Source of the DNA: Paenibacillus cellulositrophicus
Lineage (GTDB): Bacteria; Bacillota; Bacilli; Paenibacillales; Paenibacillaceae
Direction: 5' to 3'
Length of the DNA stretch: 64,000 nucleotides
NCBI RefSeq assembly: GCF_009363095.1
Contig: NZ_CP045295.1
Coordinates: 1,922,001-1,986,000 of the forward strand
Part shown: in pieces, positions 61,910 to 64,000 of the stretch
Position numbering within the stretch: the first letter of the stretch is position 1
Layout: every line of letters starts with the position of its first letter
The notes under the pieces: model-generated
The model's database searches: none
Seen by the model: the letters and a program-made list of their open reading frames with translations, nothing else
Told to the model about the DNA's origin: nothing
Program-made: the position numbers and the translations under genes

Positions 61910-63601
61910 CTATTCTATCACAAAAGGGTCCGCTTCTTCTCCGTTTTTCGACAAGTCTTTCATCCCCAAATGAATCCAGCTTGCGACATCGGTGATGACC
62001 TCCTCAGGCACATTGCCGGGCAGCTTGTACTCCTCGCCTGTCGAGTTCTTACTATAATATATATACATATGATTAAGTCCCGGATATGACTTAAAGGCTA
62101 CGTCTTTTCGCTGGCTCAGCGCACTTCTCCACACCTTGAGGCTCGGCGGAGGGACTTGCACGTCATTCTCCCCCTGGAGGATGTACATCGGGACGTTCTG
62201 ATTTCTGGCGAGCAGCGGTCCGCTGTAGTTTCTGAAATCGAACCACCAATACGCGTTCGGCAGCGGAAAATGTTCTGGCAGATGCTCCTTCGAATAACCG
62301 GGGTCCTTCAGCAGCGCGACGGCTTTTTCCCATGTGTCCACCTGCTTTTGCAGACGGGCCAGCTTCTCATCCGAAGCCCCCTCTTCTTCCGCCCGCCCTA
62401 ATATTCCCCGGTACTGCATCAGCATCAGGTCTTCCAACGGTCCGGATGGGGCGGACATCACGACCGCGCCGGCGATATGCTTGCCCGCATCCGAAGCGAT
62501 GATGCGCGGGACAAGCATTCCGCCTTGGCTGTGGCCGAGCACGTAAATCTGCTGCGGATCGATCCTTGGATCGGCGGCCAGCAGGGCAGCGGCGCTGACG
62601 GCATCGTCAACCGTCTCCTCCTGGACGGTAAAGGACGGGGTGGCGGAACGAAGCGGGTATTCCCGCGTCCGCTTTTCGTAGCGGAGCACCGCAATCCCTT
62701 CGCCGGCCAGCCCCACCGCCAGGTCCCTGAACAGCTTGCCTCCCCCGGAAGTCTCGTCCCGGTCATTGGGGCCGGAGCCGTGAACGAGCACAAGCGCGGG
62801 AACCTTCTCCTGAACGTTCCGGGGAAGCGTCAGCGTGCCTGGAAGGAGCAGAGGGCTCTGGCCGACCTGCACTTCTTCTTCCGTGTACTTTTCCGGGTGG
62901 TCATAGGCAGGTGCCCGATAGCTGCTGGTGACATTTTCGATCCAGGCTATATCGTTCAGCAGCCCCTCCTGGCTAAACCGGAGCTCCATGCCGAACGTCT
63001 CTCCTTTTGGCGTCTGATAGACCAGGCGGGCGTTGCTGCGTACGGAATCCGTATAGGCTTCGGCATGCAGCAGGCTCCAGTCGAGGCCGTACAGCTTTTC
63101 CAGCCGTTCTTCGTACTTTGGAAGCGACGAAGGCGGATACGCCGCCGATAAGGACGCATCCATCATCTGTCCCGCCTCTTCCCATTTCCCATGGCGCAGC
63201 AGGGTCATCCAGTAGATCGCCCGCCCCTTCCAGTCATCCGGATCGAGGGACCAGCGATGGTCCGCCCAAGTTCCCCGGATGCCTAAAGCCCCGGTAAACG
63301 ATTGGAGCGGCACGAGCAGCGCTCCGCCGCCGTCCGTCACCGCGGTACGCGCAAGTTCATACGGCGCTTGGTCCAATAAGGACTGCTTGCTGCCGGGCGT
63401 GATTTTCCAGCGGGTTTTGCCGAGCGAGACCTGAACCCGCTTGTCCGTACCGTCCCACAGCACCTTGGCGCCAAGCGCCTCGGCCGCAATCCGGAGCGGA
63501 ATCATAGTCTGCTCTCCTGCGGAGGCCGCCATCCCGTTTGGTAACGAACCTCCCGCCATTAGCCCGGCGGCAAGCACCAGACCCAATGCTTTTCTCCACA
63601 T
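61910..63601 (-). CDS. Secreted alpha/beta hydrolase with copper-amine-oxidase-N-like domain
   Basis: 563 residues. Signal peptide 1-26 (LGLVLAAGLMAGG, cleavage near AASA). Residues about 30-115 resemble the copper amine oxidase N-like domain common in Paenibacillus secreted proteins (MIPLRIAAEALGAKVLWDG). A middle domain (125-225) looks like DUF3887. The C-terminal half is an alpha/beta hydrolase: VLVHGSGPNDRDE, nucleophile elbow GHSQGG, the acid in LQGENDVQ and histidine in PGLNHMY. Acts outside the cell, probably as an esterase or peptidase; substrate unknown. Confidence 0.87.
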   Translation of the reverse strand: MWRKALGLVLAAGLMAGGSLPNGMAASAGEQTMIPLRIAAEALGAKVLWDGTDKRVQVSLGKTRWKITPGSKQSLLDQAPYELARTAVTDGGGALLVPLQSFTGALGIRGTWADHRWSLDPDDWKGRAIYWMTLLRHGKWEEAGQMMDASLSAAYPPSSLPKYEERLEKLYGLDWSLLHAEAYTDSVRSNARLVYQTPKGETFGMELRFSQEGLLNDIAWIENVTSSYRAPAYDHPEKYTEEEVQVGQSPLLLPGTLTLPRNVQEKVPALVLVHGSGPNDRDETSGGGKLFRDLAVGLAGEGIAVLRYEKRTREYPLRSATPSFTVQEETVDDAVSAAALLAADPRIDPQQIYVLGHSQGGMLVPRIIASDAGKHIAGAVVMSAPSGPLEDLMLMQYRGILGRAEEEGASDEKLARLQKQVDTWEKAVALLKDPGYSKEHLPEHFPLPNAYWWFDFRNYSGPLLARNQNVPMYILQGENDVQVPPPSLKVWRSALSQRKDVAFKSYPGLNHMYIYYSKNSTGEEYKLPGNVPEEVITDVASWIHLGMKDLSKNGEEADPFVIE

Positions 63602-63645
63602 CCATCCGTCCCCCCATCATTCAACCCTTCAGCTCCGGGATAGCG

Positions 63646-63676
63646 CAAAACAGCCCCCCGGGTGGAGAGCTGTTTC
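63646..63676 (-). terminator. Rho-independent terminator after the YuiB-like gene
   Basis: On the minus strand AAACAGC pairs with GCTGTTT, enclosing a GC-rich inner stem, followed by a short T stretch (TTTTG). Confidence 0.6.
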
Positions 63677-63696
63677 GAAATCGGCCGGTTGCCGGC

Positions 63697-63993
63697 CTAG
63701 AACATTTTAAATCCGCTTCTGCGAAGCTTCTGGATGGACCAGCCGCTGATGACCGCGCCTGCCAGTCCGGCTACCCCCGTTAAATAGTCGACTACGCGAA
63801 AAGACTCCAAGTGACTGAGCAGCGACATTTGGCTGCGGTCCCATAAAGAGTATACGACCACCGGTAAAATAACGATGACAAACAAATAGCAAGGGAACCA
63901 GGTCGTTTTCATTAACATATTCAAAATAAAGCCGATGCCGAACATCATGACAAAAAATAACACCATCAGCACGAGAACGGGTATAAATTGCAT
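63697..63993 (-). CDS. YuiB-like small membrane protein
   Basis: 98 residues. Two strong hydrophobic helices at the N-terminus (FIPVLVLMVLFFVMMFGIGF and CYLFVIVILPVVVYSLW) and a third weaker one (VAGLAGAVISGWSI) before a basic end. The start MQFIPVLVLMVLFFVMMFG resembles the YuiB family of bacilli, of unknown function. No partner gene is visible because the window ends 7 bases upstream, so its promoter and ribosome site are not in view. Confidence 0.7.
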   Translation of the reverse strand: MQFIPVLVLMVLFFVMMFGIGFILNMLMKTTWFPCYLFVIVILPVVVYSLWDRSQMSLLSHLESFRVVDYLTGVAGLAGAVISGWSIQKLRRSGFKMF

Positions 63994-64000
63994 CTCAGTC

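Overview
The window looks like chromosomal DNA of an endospore-forming Bacillales bacterium, most likely Paenibacillus or a close relative. The evidence is moderately high GC, strong GGAGG ribosome binding sites, CgeB, YheC/YheD and YjcZ spore proteins, promoter motifs of the mother-cell sigma-K type (CATAGGATA), a Firmicute-type sdhCAB, DnaB/DnaI primosome proteins, and TPP and c-di-AMP riboswitches in Gram-positive contexts. I see no insertion sequence, prophage, CRISPR array, rRNA or tRNA. Identifications come from reading the sequence; no database search was run.

Left third (1-24.4 kb): a spore-surface glycan locus, almost all on the minus strand. Its centre is a 2,288-residue protein (15922-22788) whose body is about 201 uninterrupted decapeptide repeats of the form S/A-V/I-x3-H/K-L/I-x2-G/D/E/N. 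Around it lie two paralogous family-2 glycosyltransferases, two further GT2 enzymes, a GT-D enzyme, a short RmlA-like nucleotidyltransferase, two CgeB-family transferases, a GT4 enzyme, and a set for an N-acetylated 6-deoxy-L-hexosamine nucleotide (CapE-like dehydratase, RmlD-like reductase, WecB-like 2-epimerase). Three small helical proteins and one 108-residue protein form their own operon. Many of these otherwise unrelated proteins carry the same kind of appendage: an Arg/Lys-rich tract and/or a G-Y/F-x2-G repeat. I read this as a possible shared localisation tag. A YheC/YheD-type ATP-grasp gene diverges from the giant gene. Several units start behind CATAGGATA or CATAGGATG boxes, which points to late mother-cell expression.

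Middle (24.4-46 kb): ordinary housekeeping and accessory genes. They include a ykoEDC thiamine/HMP ECF transporter behind a TPP riboswitch, psd, two SDR oxidoreductases, an APH-fold kinase, a 40-codon Arg-rich ORF, AraC, MocR and LysR regulators, a flavin-binding protein, an aminotransferase, a 42-residue YjcZ-like protein with a sigma-K-type box, ecsAB, a DEVD-type RNA helicase, cheX, a PHP phosphatase, a GNAT acetyltransferase, a Tat-exported metallophosphoesterase broken by a frameshift, and a two-helix K+ channel.

Right third (46-64 kb): sdhCAB with a divergent LysR gene; a potassium block in which a c-di-AMP (ydaO-yuaA) riboswitch with terminator precedes Ktr-type genes and a cation/proton antiporter; a CPBP membrane protease; uvrC; trxA; a 52-residue membrane protein; dnaB-dnaI; a secreted alpha/beta hydrolase; and a YuiB-like membrane protein.
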